Source: Anolis sagrei (Eukaryota; Chordata; Lepidosauria; Squamata; Anolidae). From it: 64,000 bases of DNA. The translations under genes were made by a program, and so were the position numbers. Below the pieces are notes generated by a model. The model made no database searches. It was not told the DNA's origin and saw only the letters and a program-made list of their open reading frames with translations. The DNA is taken from NCBI RefSeq assembly GCF_037176765.1, contig NC_090022.1, positions 229,707,117 through 229,771,116 of the forward strand. The letters run 5' to 3'. The number at the start of each line of letters is the position of its first letter. Within the stretch, counting starts at the first letter, position 1. Positions 11,316 through 25,300 of this stretch are shown here, piece after piece.

Positions 11316-11760
11316 AGCAGTTACTCTACTCCCAGCTCAAGAATGGGAAACGTAATGTTGGGGGACAGGAAAAGAGATTTAAATATGGGCTTAAAGCCAA
11401 CCTTAAAAACTGTGGCATAGGCACCGAGAACTAGGAAGCCCTGGCCTTTGAGCATTCTAATTGGAGGTCAGCTGTGACCAACAGTGCTGTAGAATTTGAA
11501 GAGGTAGAAATGGAGGTGAAAAGGGAGAAACGTGCCAAGAGGAAGGCACATCAAGCCAACCCTGATCAGGACCGCTTTCCATCAGGAACCTGATGTCCTC
11601 ACTGTGGGAGAACATGTGAATCAAATATAAGGCACCATAGCCACCTACGGATGCACCGCCAAGACACTACACTTGGAGGACCATCATCCTTGGGCTATGA
11701 GGGATAACCTAAGTGAAAAAGTAAGCCCACTCATGTATTAAACCGCTTGTAATACATTCA

Positions 11761-12064
11761 TTAATGTGTCTCACTTTTTCAAATTCTTTGACATTCTTTT
11801 TATCTTTCCCTTTTAAAAAGAAAGTATATATCTGTATTTTATTTTAGGTGCATTTTCTATTTTCTTAATTTGAACATTTTTTCTCCATCTTCCTTCTGCA
11901 TGCTAAGATCATTGTTGCTCATTTCCCTTCAAATTATTGAGCTGACTTCTTGCTCTTCTTCCTTTTCACATAGTTCAGATTAGATGAGAATTTGAGGGGG
12001 GGGGGGGGGTGACATATTTTCATAAATCCAATCCATCAGCTTCAAACATTTAACCATTTCTTCA
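11761..12064 (+). other. Upstream flank of copy 2
   Basis: From about 11870 it is homologous to the region upstream of copy 3 (30450-30640; GAGCTGACTTCTTGCTCTTC). A G12-type homopolymer lies near 11996-12010. No gene. Confidence 0.55.
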
Positions 12065-12221
12065 TTGCCCCTATGTTTCACAACTGAGGTATTTAGCAAG
12101 GACAACCTAGTAATAAAATAAGAGTAGTCTTCCTTGTGATACCAGGCAGCTCCTTTCTTTGAGAAACAGCAAAGCTCAGAAACATCTGGGGAGGGGCTTT
12201 CTGAGAGAACAGTAAAGAAGG
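12065..12221 (+). promoter_or_regulatory. Conserved proximal promoter / 5' UTR, copy 2
   Basis: This block is nearly collinear with 30640-30780 upstream of copy 3. It has a shared AT-rich AATAAAATA element (12112-12120), then about 100 nt of conserved leader (TTTGAGAAACAGCAAA and AGCTCAGAAACATCT) before the ATG. A TATA-like role for the AT element is an inference from position; no transcription start is visible. Confidence 0.45.
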
Positions 12222-12287
12222 ATGGCTAGTACAAAAGAAATGGCTAAAATCTTATTTCAGCATCAACATGGATTTGTTGTTACAAAG
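12222..12287 (+). CDS. ASMT-like copy 2, exon 1
   Basis: 66 nt from ATG to donor gtaaga, phase 0. It encodes [18 protein letters not shown] and VVTK. The leader aligns with chicken and human ASMT N termini (GF..SKV or GFMVSQ). The 5' UTR upstream is conserved with copy 3. Confidence 0.9.
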
Positions 12288-15200
12288 GTAAGAACAATGA
12301 ATATTTCCTATACAAATATTGAAGCTTTAATAACTCTCATTTTTCAGCTTGCTTTAAATAATTTTTGGTATGAATACAAGTAAGATGGGGATAAAACTGA
12401 TGGCAACACCACAAAGAAAGAATTATTAAATGACACCTTATGCATTCCAGCTAGATTGCAGTTACTGTTTCTTTTGGAACTGCACATTCCCCTTATGCAT
12501 TATGATCAAGGGCTCATCTATACTGACCATCAAGGACAGTTTGAAAGTGAAACACGTGGGTGTCATAACAACAACAACAACTTTATTTATATCTCACCTT
12601 ATCTCCCCGGGGGCAATTTACACAGATATTGGCAAACATTCAATGCTGTGAGAAACTGAACAAAGACTATTTCTCTGACGTATTTGGAGAAAGAAGTTGT
12701 GCCATGGGGCTGGAGCAAAGCATTATATTTATTTGAGTCTAATGTGCCATCAAATTTAATGCACAGTTCAATTTCAAAACCCTGAAACCAAAAACAACAA
12801 CAACAACAACAACAACAAAACAAAAAAAAGAAAAAGTAAAAAGAAAAAGAAAAGAAAAAGGATTTGCTGCTGGATGTAATGTTCAGTGGCATAAAGTGTG
12901 CTCTTTGTAATTTGACCTTTAAAAGTGCGTATTACAGTTGCTGCATGCTTAAAATTCCTTCTTTAAAAACCAAAACGTTATAACACCAAATCTTCCAGCA
13001 ATGGAAAGGAAAACCTTGGGGTGCATCTATGCTGTAGAATGAATCCACTTTAATTGCTTTGTTATGGAATCATGGGAGCTGTACTTTCTATGCCAAGGAT
13101 GCTGATGCTTCAACATACAAATCCCAAAATTGCATTTAAATTAGAGATTAGACTTGTGTGTGGAATTCGTTTCTTCCATTTCCCCGGAGAAAAAGTGTGC
13201 GTGTCTTCTGCAGCCAAGGGCCTCACGAGTAGAAACAGGTAATAAGCCTCCTTAAAGCATCTGCCTGCCTACAGCTGAGCTTCTCTCCTCTAGAGTAGAA
13301 ACAGTTTAAATGCCTAAAATGATGGGAAGATAAGCCAGGGAAGCCCCCCCCCCCAAAAAAATGGGCCAATAGAAAATGGATCTTTTGGTACTCCAGAGCA
13401 AAAATAGATAATGAGAGCCTTTTATCCTTTGTAAATAATATTATTTTCTTCTTCTTTTTCTTAAGAAAAATCATATAAGAAATACCAAGAGGCTGACAGG
13501 AACTGCATAGCTTAATATTGGTCCTTCCAGCACCTGCTTGATACAACAATCATTTTAGTGTATGCTATAAAAGCATCTTGTGTTTACCTTACAATATTTT
13601 CAGTATTGTATTTGATCATTCTTGCGGTATTAATAGAGGATGTTTGCTGATTGCTGACAAATTTTAAAATGGACAATAACAGCAGCAACAGTAGCAAAAC
13701 TATTACAACCGTAAAGTATCTGAATGTTTCCCTTTCCCTTTTATTCCTTACGTTTGCAGATTATGTCTACTGCCTGTGAGTTAGGAGTATTTGATCTGCT
13801 TTTGGAGTCAGAAGGCTTCCTCTCCTCAGCGGAGATCGCTGAACGTCTGGGCACCAGCCACATGGGAATGCAAATGCTGCTGGAGGCCTGTGTGGGCTTA
13901 AAATTACTAAGGATGGAGAGGAAGGACAATGAAGGTAACCACATCAGGAAAAAGGAGCAACTTGGGTTGTCTGTTGTTGGGAAAACACTGCAGTCTTTAA
14001 TATTGGGGTTGCACCCTTGACTCCCACCTTCAAATGACCACCAAAAACTGGAGACTCAAAATAACTTTGACATCTAGCTATCTTTTGGTTTGGGTGCCTT
14101 CAAATCATTTCTGACGTATCGTGACCTATGGCAACATTACTGCAGGATGTTTTTACATTTGTTAAAAGTCATTGTGCTTTGCTTTGTGCTGAGGCTGAAG
14201 GATTGTGGCTTTCCCAAAATCACAGTGTTCTTTTCACAGCCAAGCCATTGACCCAGGTCAAGTGTTTGGTAGAGTAGGTTTATCATAGAGCTCAGTCATA
14301 CTCCATTTTGAAATCAAATGGATGATTTTCCTACCTTCATCACATGATTAAATCTATCCATTTTACTCAGTTGTACTCAGTAGTCTTCAGTTGATTTGCC
14401 ATCATACAGTAGAGATTTGGCCCTGCCCACTGTCTCTCCCCCATGTTAGTGGTTGAAAAAATCTTCCTCTCTTTGAAATCTTATGGTAGTTGTTGTATGC
14501 AATGAGGTTGGGGAGTTGTAGGCTTTTTTCCACATCTTTACAGCTTTAGACTTAAAGACACATTACTTTGAGGTATTAAGGGTTGAGTTCATAAATCAGT
14601 AAGAATATATTCGGATGTGCTGCCTTGGAATGTTTTGGAAACTCTTTCTTTGAATGGACACTCTCATTATATACTAGCTTAGGTACCTGGCAATGCCCAG
14701 GTTATTTGAAAAGGACATATTTTGTTTTGGGATGCTTGGTAATATCAGTTTGGTACTATTTATTAGAAAAATGTCACTTGCTCCTTTTGTTATTTATGAA
14801 TGCTCCCATTAGAAAATGCATAAGTATGGGGTGAACCAAAACTCCCAAAACCATGTGTCAATCACCCCTAAACCCCACCAGTATTCACAGATAGATAGAG
14901 ATAAGACAGATAGCAAGATAGATAGGTAGGTAGGTAGGTAGATAGATAGATAGCAAAATAGATAAATATAGATAGATAGCAAGTGCTCCAAGTTTATTCC
15001 AGATCCAACATTGGCTGGGTTCAGTGCTCTCTGGATGTAGCTGAACTATAACTCCCAAAGATCAAGGTCAATTCCTCCCAAAGCCATGTGGTATGTTAAG
15101 TTGTTCATGGGGGTCTTTGTGTCCAGTTTGGTCCTGGTCTATTGTTGGGGGGGGGGAGGGTCAAAGTATCTCTGCAAGGCCATTTTGCCCATTTACATTT

Positions 15201-18200
15201 GGATCATTCCCCAAAAATCCACTTCCAAACCATCTCCTGAAACGTATGTTCCTAGTGCATTAGACACAGAAAGAATGCTCTACCTTACGATTGGATCCAA
15301 CCTAATGTGATGAACACAGTGGGTTACCACTTGTGAAGTATAAGACTCAGTGGAATTTAGTAAATGAGAAAAAGTGGCAGGGAGGTATTGAAACCCTGGT
15401 TTCTATCATATTCCAGTGCTCCAAACACTAAAAGCAGATTTCCCCTACCTGTCAACTATCTGGTATCTCAGAGTTTTACAACAGAATGTTTTGTCTCTTT
15501 TTAAGGTTTTTATGGAAACACAGACCTTGCCAATCTCTTCCTGGCTAAATCAAGCCCAAAGTCCCAGTATGAATACACAAGGTTTTTTTCTGATTTTTTT
15601 TATTCGAGTCCACAGTACTTGGCAAAAGCTATAAGGTAAGAAGTAAGCACAAACTATCAGAGGTAGAAACTATGTTTAAAAGCCTCCAAAAAGGAGCCTC
15701 CACTATATTCCGGGGCAGAGAGTGCCATTGCTGAACAGCTCTCACAGTCAGGAAGTTCTTCTTAATGTTCAGATGGAATCTCCTTTCTTGTAGTTTGATG
15801 CCATTTTCCGTGTCCTAGTCTCCTGGGCAGCAGAAAATGCTACCCTCTTCCTTCCATCCACCTTTCCACTGTTTCACTTTTACCCTTTCCAATGCTTCCC
15901 CCCCCCTTTTTTGTACTTGCTAGGGGCACCTTTCCTTTGCCCCCCCCCCCTACATTTCCTTGCCCAAAAGCTTAGGGACCTCCCTCTTTTCCTTCTTTCA
16001 TTTGATCATTTGCATTTCTCTCATTTTCACCCTCCCTTTCCCCATCTCATGCTGCTTTACCTCTTCTCCTTTGCACCCACTCAATACATTCTCTCCCTCT
16101 CTGCCTCCTTTGCCGCAGGGTTGCCAGGTATCACAGGTGAAAATTAGGGACACAGTAAAAGTAATACTTTGGGAAGGCAGGACCCAGCCCCCTTTCCCTG
16201 CCCTCTTCTCTAAGCTCCTCTCCGGACCTGAGGTGGGGGGTTTAGAGGGGGCTGCAGGAGAGGGAGGTCCCCACTGCTGTCTGGATTGGAACCTGCTTCA
16301 CCTGGATGTCCAGAAGGAAGTAGTTTTTTTCATGCCAGGAGGGACTTGAGAAAATGCAATTTGCTTCCGGTGTGAGAGAATTGGCTGTCTGCAAGGACGT
16401 TGCTCAGGGGATGCCCAGATGTTTTGCCATCCTGCGGGAGGCTTCTCTCATGTTCCCACATGCAAAGCTGGAGCTGACAGACAGGAGCTCACCCCACTCC
16501 CTGGATTCAAACTGCCGACCTTTTGGTCAGCAGTCCTGCCGGAACAAGGGTTTAACCACATTGCGCCACTGGAAGAAGTAGGACACTGCTGCCTCCTCCT
16601 TGACTCAAAGGGGAAGGGGAAAGGCTGGTCGGGCCTGGACTCACTTCTACCGGATGCTTACATTGGAAGAACATGCTCAGACCAGTGCATGCTCAGATCG
16701 GAAATTTCCGCTATACCGCCCATTTCCATGGTATAGTGGAAATATGGGACATTTGACGCCTGGGAAAGAATGTAACAGGACATGGGACATTTTATTCAAA
16801 TATGTGACTATCCCTTAAAATCCAGGATGCCTGGCAACCCCCAGCCCACATTGCCTCCCTTTGTGCCAAGGTTTCTTCTCTTCAGTTCCTACTGAACGTG
16901 CATCCATATGATGAGATTAATACAGTGGTTCATACTACTAAAAGAATAAGAATAACATTGGGGCCACTTCCATTTTTAAAATTTTTGAATTTTTGCCTAC
17001 TGTAAGTCGCTCTGGGTCCCCTTCAGGGTGGGGTATACATATAGTAAAAATAAATAAATAAATAAATAAAATTGCATCTCAATTCCACCTACTCTAAATA
17101 TGTTCTTGATGACCACTCAGAGAATAGCATTTTGTCCTTGGACTGAAAAAGCTTTCCCTATCTCCCGTCTAGAATATGTATCAGGTTTTTTCAATACAGT
17201 GGGGGAACATGACATTTGGTTTGGCAGTTCTGTTCAAAGCCAACCTTAAAAACTCTGGTATAGACACTGAGAACTGGAAGCCCTGGCTCTTGAGTGCTCC
17301 AGGTGGAGGACAGCTGTGACCAGCAGTGCTGTAGAATTTGAAGAGGCACAAATGAATGAGAGAAATGTGCTAAGAGGAAGGTGCGTCAAGCCAACCCTGA
17401 CTGAGACCACCTTCCGTCTGGAAACCGATGCCCTCACTGCAGGAGAACATGCAGGTCAAAAATACGACTCCACAGTCACCAACGGACCCACCGCTAGTAT
17501 ACTGATCTTGGAAGACAATCTAACTCGGACAATGAGGGATCGCCTAAGTAAGTAAGTCTGTTGTTAATCTTGTAGCAATTGAAAACAATGTTCTATTTCA
17601 GGGAAGGAAAACAACAGTTTCCATTGATATTTGGCATTCCAGAAAAAGACTTTTATACGAACGTTAACAGGTAAACCTAACATTTTTCTGTTTGCTGTTT
17701 GAGGATCTCTTTTGTATGGTGGTATAATTCTTGTGTAAATATGCCAAATATATGGGCCAAATACATGACTGTGTATTATTGTTACATGATTTCTGGCCAC
17801 ATTTACAGTTTCTTTCCTTTTTTCTGTCTCTCTACTGTTGTTTTTGGTGGCTCTCCCTGTTATAGGACTGGATCCCCCCATATAGAGCTTTGTAGATCAG
17901 AATAAGCACTCTGAATGATTGCTTTCTTTAATAAAATATGCTTCTTTCTGAAATCAGAAACTCCTCAAATCCTAATTTATTGTGAAGGATACGCCTTCTT
18001 TGTGAGGTGTATATAATGTGCTCATATATGAATTGACCTCATGTGTGCATTGAGGGAAGATTCTGGGACCAATACTTGCTATTTCTGCAGAGAGAGATTG
18101 CTGTACTTTACTTATATCCAAATTATATGTTTTATTTTCCTTGTCCTCATAAAAGAAAGTTTGCAAAATTTCCTCTGTCTGGTCAACCCCCCTGTTTAAG

Positions 18201-20267
18201 GAGCTCCATTGGCTGCCATTTATTTTCTGGTCCCAATTCAGGATGCAGGTTCTTACCTGCAAAGCCCTGAATGGTTGGGGACCCACCTACCTGCACGACT
18301 GCATTTCCGTCTACGAACCTACATGATTTCTTCGATCTTCCGGAGAGGCCCTTCTCTCGCTCCTGCCCCCATCACAAGCACGACTTGTGGGGACAAGGGA
18401 GCGGGCCTTCTCTGTAGTGGCTCCTCGGCTCTGGAATTCACTCCCCAGAGATATTAGGCAAACCCCCACCCTGGCAGTCTTTAGGAGGAGCTTGAAAACT
18501 TGGCTGTTCCAGTGTGCCTTCAATGATTGAATGTACAATAATCCCTGACCAAACTCTGCATAAAATGCCCTCAGAAGCACTTTATTTTCCATTAAATCTT
18601 ACCTTACCCCCGGATCCCCTGTCCTGATACATTACATTGCACAACCACCCAGTGTTTTTAAATTTTTAATCTTTGCAATTGGCCCTGCCCACTGTGATTA
18701 TTTTCAGTGTTTTAATGTTCTGATTTTATATTGTTGCGCTGTTTATTTATATTGGTTTTTGTAGCTTATGCTATTTTATTTTCTTATTTTCTGTTGTGTT
18801 CATATGTTATATTGTTTTACTGTATTGATGGGCGTGGCCTCATGTAAGCTGTCCCGATTCCCCTTGGGGAGATGGTGGTGAGGTATAAATAAAGTATTAT
18901 TAATATTATTTTATTTTATTGACACAAAACACAGTATGTCACAGCAAACGAGATCTATATGCTGGATTTTGTATCACAAAATCACAAGTCAAACACTTCC
19001 CAAGCGTCTAAGGACTGTGTGATGTATTTTTGAATGATGCGTGCAGATCCAAGTAAGGTGGCCTTTTGTTGTTGATTTTGTCAATATGTATTACATCCAA
19101 ATGCTGGCTGAGATATTTTGGCATGGCAGCCAGTGTGCCAATGACCACCTGTACTGGTTTATGTCAGAGCCTTTGCAGTTCGATTTTGAGTTCCTGATAA
19201 TGGCTGAGTTTTTCCTGTTGTTTTTCCTTAATGCGACTGTTACCTGGTATGGTGACATCAATAATCCAAACTTTTTTCTTTTCCACAATCATGATGTCTG
19301 ATGTATTGTATTCCAAAACTTTGTCAGTCTGGATTCGAAAGTCCCACAGTATTTTTGCATCTTCATTTTCCACTACCTTTGCAGGTTTATGATCCCACCA
19401 ATTCTTTACTGCTGGTAGGTGGTACTTGTGACATAAGTTCCAGTGAAAAATTTGGGTCACAAAGTTGTGCCCTTGTTTGTAGTCCGTCTGCATGATTTTC
19501 TTGCAACAGCTGAGGATATGATTAATGGTTTCATCAGCTTCCTTGCACAGTCTGCATTTTGGGTCATCAGCTGATTTTTCAATCCTGGCTTTAATTGCAT
19601 TGGTTCTGATGGCTTGCTCCTGGGCTGCAAGAATCAGGCCTTCTGTCTCCTTCTTCAGTGTTCCATTCGTGAGCCAGAACCAGGTCTTCTCCTTGTCAAC
19701 TTTTCCTTCAATTTTGTCAAGTAACTGCCCATGCAATGCTTTGTTGTGCCAGCTGTGAGCTCTGGTTTGTAGTGCAGTTTTCTTGTACTGGTTCTTTGTC
19801 TGCTCTTTGTGCTTTGAGAAGTTTCCAATTTTTGACTTCAATTAAAGCAGGTTCTTGGCTTTCCTTTACATATTCTGCCAGGGCGTGTTTTCTTCTTCCA
19901 CTGCTTGTTTTACTTGTAAAAGTCCTCTGCCACCTTGTTGTGGTGGGGGGTTTAACTGTTCTAAGGAATGTATTGTCGAAGGCTTTCCAAGGAAACTGAG
20001 AGCTGTGCTGGTGGTAGTGTAACTACCAGCAGGTCCAAACAAGCCAGAGAGGTCTCAGCTGAGGAGTGGAACCAAGAACACTTAACCCATTAGCACTATG
20101 GCGAAGCAAACCAAAATGAAGTCTCTACTGGCTCAGTCGACGCCCAGGATAAAAAGGACTGCGGTGTATGCTGCTGATTCTGGACATCCATTGACAAGTG
20201 AGCTACAGAATCAAAATACAAATGAACAATCACAGAAGCAGGAGAAATATACAATGCCAGAAAACCA

Positions 20268-20309
<42 letters not shown>

Positions 20310-22273
20310 CTCACTGTCCTCCTCCCATCCCCTTGTTTCCATGGTTACAGGGGAGTCACCAAAAAGGGTTTTACTTTTGTTTTTTCTTCCTTATACTTAT
20401 ACCCCCCCCCCCCATTACTTACACCCATTTTAATTTTGATTTCCTAGTTCAGAGGAAAAGTTGCAAGGATTTCAAAATGCCATGGGGGATACCTGGAGTC
20501 TGTACGGTCAGGAGGTGATATCTGCTTTTGACCTCTCTGGTTTCCGCATTGTTTGTGATTTGGGAGGTAAGTACCAGTTGCCTTTCTGATTTGCAGTTTG
20601 AAATCCTTAATTAATTTGGGGGATGGCCTCTCAGGTTGCATTTTACCCCTGTGATTCTTTGACAGTAAAAGTTGTAGTAATTCTCCTTTCTTTACGAGCA
20701 ACCATATGTTTGTTCTATCATTATTGTAATGGGGAATATTCCATTTATAAGGGAGATTTTGTTATAACTTTATAACTAACTGGCCAACAATGGCTAAAGG
20801 TAGCTAGAGCCTGTTCAAGAGTTGTTTAAAAACCCACAATGACGAAGAGTAGCTGGAAACTGTTCTAGAAGTAGAGAGTGTTTTTGGAGAACACATTATC
20901 TTCCACCTCCCAGCTTGATTTTTCAGATACGTGTCATCAAGGAATGTCCATGTAAACATTCATTTAGATGTCAACCAAGTAAGTTCTGGAAACATCTTAG
21001 GACTTTTTTTTTTTAACTATGGACCAGAATTATTTCTAAATTTACTTTACAGAACATGGGTCAGAAACTACTTCTAATTTGTTTTTCTAGAAAAATATCC
21101 CCCCTCCCCAGAAATTCTGTGGCTGTTACTTATTCTTTGAAATTTTGTTATGCCTCTAGAACATGGCCATATAGCCCGAAAAAACCCACAAGAACTGAGT
21201 ATTCTTTGAAATGTTCATTTTTTTGCATAGAAACCATCATTTTCCACTTAGAAAACCGTTTCCTAAACACTTCTGTGCCGAAATATTCCTTCTATGCAGA
21301 CATTCCATTTTCTGAGCACAAAACTACATATTTTGTGATGAAAAACAACCTCATCAGATCGGCCTCTGAAATCGTCATGCATTGTGGCGAATCCAGCAAT
21401 GCCCATGGGCGGGGGGCCCCCAGTGACCCACACCTCACATCACCCTACTTACTCAAGTCCCCATCCCCAGTTTTGAATGTATTTAAATATTTTTATACTC
21501 CATGATACAAAATATTTAACCATTATTTAAATTTATATTAACATTTTAATGCATTTCTTCTGTTTTAATTGCATTGTGTCTTGCCTGCTGTTAGACTGCT
21601 TAAGTTCCTATATCAGGAAACGGGTGGGATAAAAATAGATAGATAAATAAAAAATACTAAGTTCTGTCTTTTAATGATTTCTCTTTAACCCCTAGTAGTC
21701 TGTGATCCTAGTCTTTAAGGAAATTAGCACTCCATTCAGTTCTCTCTCTCTCTCTCTCTTTTTAAAGGAGGTAGTGATGCCTTTGCCAAACAATACATTT
21801 CATTATATCCAAGTTCAACTGTGACTATTTTTGACCTACCTGAAGTGGTGGAAAAAGCAAAGAAGTGTTCTGTGTCCTCAGAGGAACACCAGATACATTT
21901 CCAGAGTGGTGAGACATGGTTTCAGTGATCATACCTAGTTTCAATTAAGACATGTATAAAAGCAGCAGAAACCAACAGTGTATACATTCCTTTTTTTTGG
22001 AACACTCACTCAGGGCTCTTCCAGACAGGCCCTATATCCCAGGATCTGATCTCAGGTTTTCTGCTTTAAACTGGATTATATGAGTCCACACAGCCAGATA
22101 ATCTGGGATAAACAGAAAAGCTGGGATCAGATCCTGGGATATAGGGCCTGCCTGGAAGGGCCCACAGTGGAAGAGGAGACAATTTGGCCCTAGATATAAG
22201 CCCTTGCATTTCCCTTCTTTCTATCCTGAGGCCAGCTGCCTCTTTCTTAGCCTTTGAAATTACTTCTTTCCTC

Positions 22274-22316
<43 letters not shown>

Positions 22317-25300
22317 CTTTATACCCTGCCACCATCTCCCCCCCAACGGGGACTCGGAGCGACTTACATGGGGTCAAGCCCGAACAACAAATTACAATAC
22401 AAAAATACAAATTGCAGTAAAATAAACAACATAACAATAAAGTATAAAACATCAAAGGATATAAACAATATACACAAAACATAGAAACCAAAACATAATG
22501 GCGGAGAGCTGATAGTTGATAATGTTATTGGTTTCCTTTGTCTGAGGCTCTTCTACACTGCCATATAATCCAGGTTATCAAAGCAGAAAATCCACACCAT
22601 CTGATTTGAACTGAATTATATTAATTTACACTGCCATATAATCCAATTTAAAGCAGATAATGCAGATTTTATACAGTTGTGTAGAAGGGGCCTGACAGCA
22701 TCTAACCATGGATCTCCATCCTCAGTCAAGGTTGGTAGTTTACCCAATACAGATGACAAACACCTTTCTTGCAAGTACCTATTGCTAAATTATTTTATCT
22801 CTCTGCTTTCCTATCACAAAATATGTTTCCTGAGGTAATCAATGGCCATATAATCCAGATGATCAAAGCAGATAATCCACATTACATTCTTTGAGCTGGA
22901 TTATATGAGTCTACACTGCCATATAATCCAGTTTAAAGCAGATAATGTGGATTTTATTCAGAAGGCACCTGAGAACATGTAACCATGGAGCTCCAACTTC
23001 AGTAAGGGTTGGTGCTTGCAAGAAAGCTATTTGTCATCTGTGTTTCGTAAACCCCAACCCAGATGACAACTAGCTATCTTGCAGGCACCTATTTCTAAAT
23101 TCTTTTTTTCTATCTGTTTTGCTATCACAAGATGAATTTCCTGAGGTAATCAGTGGCCCTTTTGACACTACCATATAATCCAGATGACCAAATTGGATAA
23201 CCCACATTTTATTTGAACCAGATTACATGAGTCTACACTGCCAGATAATCCAGTTCAAAACAGATGATCTGGGGGCAATATTATGTTCACTTTATTCTGA
23301 GTGTTCTCTTCCACCCACTTGTATTGCATTAAATCGACTATATTCTGCACAATAAAGAAACCTGTATGTTCCTACAATTGTCACCAGGCCAAGGCTTTCT
23401 ATGAGTTAGATGGGGCAACTACACAATAGAATTAATGTAGTTTGACTCTACTTTAATTGCCATGAAGTTGTAGTTTTACGTGGTCTTCAACCTTCAAGCT
23501 AAAAAGTGTGGGTGCCTCACAAACTGCAGATTTTAGGATTACATACTATAGCATTGTGCCATGTCAGTGAAAGTGGTGTCAAACTGCATTAATTTTGGAA
23601 TTTAGATGCACCCAGAGTGAGACAATTATCCCTGGCAGCCGTTGCTGAAAAAACCTTGATAGTTCTCTGAGGGCCCTTCCACACAGGTGTATAACCCAGA
23701 ATATCAAGGCAGATAATCCAAAATATCTGCTTTGAATTTGATTATCTGAGTCCACATTTTAATATAATCGAGTTCAACGTGGATTTTATACAGCTGTGTG
23801 GAAGGGGCTTGAGTAATACTCCTGATCCTTTAGGAAGGTCTTCTACCAGAGGATAAATCTATGTGTGCCTCTATTTCAACCTCTGCATTGCTCTAAAATA
23901 GCCTTCCTGAGGAAGATACTGTCCTTCCAACAATGGAAAAGTAAAATTCCACTGTCAACATGCATCTGTACATGGCATTGCGTGAGGGCTCTTCTCCTTT
24001 GCTACTGGCAATATAATATAATATAATATAATATAATATAATATAATATAATATAATAATAATTTCCTAAAAGATAGAAATAATTGTTCTCTGTGTTAAT
24101 CATGATGCTGAAATAAACAGATGTCTCTGTCCAATATTATAGGGGATCTTTTTAATGATCCGATTCCTGAAGCTGATCTGTATATATTGGCTCGAATTCT
24201 CCATTGTTGGGATGATGAGAAGTGTTTGGCTCTGCTGACTAAACTATACAAGGCCTGTAAGCCTGGTATGTATACTTAGTATGGAGACAAGTCTGCTCTG
24301 TACAGCCTAAGGTGAACAAGAGAGAATTCATGGATTCACAATACATAATGCCTTTAATTCGGTTGCTGCAGGGGTCCCAATTTCCATCCATGTAGACTGG
24401 GATCTACAGAAACTAACAGCAATAATTCTGGATTTCAAGACAGATTATTTTCCAGTCTTTTAAGGAGGGTCTAGGGATTAAACCTGTGTTCTACAATTGG
24501 GCTCCTCTACCATGCCTTCCTCAAATCTTCTGCTTCATCTCTGGAGGCATCCTTCAGTCTTCCGCTGTCATCAAATATTAAGTGAATAGTGTGTTATCAG
24601 TCCCATCATCTATTCAGGGCCAGTAATCTATGGGCTGCTTTGCAGTCAATGAGTCATATTTGTAAGGAAGTTGTCATCATAATTCAATGTGAGTGAGATT
24701 ATAGAATCATAGAGTTGGAAAAGACCTTGTGGGCCATCCAGTTCAATCCCCTGCCAAGAAGCAGGGAAATCACATTCAAAGCCCCCTGTCAGATGCCCAT
24801 CCAGCCTCTGTTCAAAAGCTTCCAGAGGAAGAGCCTCCACCACACTCCGGGGCAGAGAGTTCCACTGCTGAACAGCTCTCACAGTCAGGAAGTTCTTCCT
24901 AATGTTCAGGTGGAATCTCCTTTCCTGTAGTTTGAACCCACTGTTCCATGTCCTAGTCTCCAGGGCAGCAGAAAACAAGCTTGCTCCCTCCTCCCTATGA
25001 CTTCCCTCACATATTTATACATGGCCATCATGTCTCCTCTCAGCCTTCTTGTCATGCCCAGAACTTTAAGCACTCCTCATAGGGCTTGTTCTCCCTACCC
25101 TTGATCATTTAATGAGAATAGGGGGTGGGCAAAGTGAAGCACTTCTCCTGCAAATGCAGCCGTGTGCTTTGTGGACTTCCTGCAACAGCGGTATCATGAG
25201 TGTACATGATTTGGCTCCTATAGACAGCTGGGTTCTGCATATCCTGGGGATGTTTTGTTACAGGTAATTTTTTTTGTTTCGATGCTATATATGGGGGAAA

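Larger units (their letters stand above)
8240..11760 (+). mobile_element. LINE family B (reverse transcriptase plus C-terminal zinc finger), degenerate and interrupted
   Basis: A decayed non-LTR retrotransposon. Readable pieces in order: DTLPESQNGFHPSRQLQEKF and FIDLAKAFDTVNRSAL (RT, 8640-8805), HSEEDPQATL after the active site (about 9770-9805), LNGITLENVDHFCYLGS (10620-10680), LKNGKRNVGG (11330-11370), and a C-terminal CPHCGRTC..HLRMH finger (11590-11670). It is split by two L2-like insertions (9079-9727, 9806-10590) and a repeat module (11066-11315). Frames carry many stops and shifts. I know the protein family from other vertebrates but am unsure of the clade name. Confidence 0.75.

Noticed and set aside
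12599-12892. 97-codon frame with poly-Phe and poly-Cys
   Set aside because: It is a translation of (CAA)n and A-rich repeat sequence.
19164-19841. 225-codon open frame on the - strand as a host gene
   Set aside because: Its Cys-rich knuckle and nuclease core belong to an R4-like LINE, and a second copy lies at 29481-30092.
20098-20433. 111-codon frame starting MAKQTKMKSLL
   Set aside because: It runs into an (ATT)n microsatellite (poly-Ile) and has no recognised domain; left as an unclassified segment.
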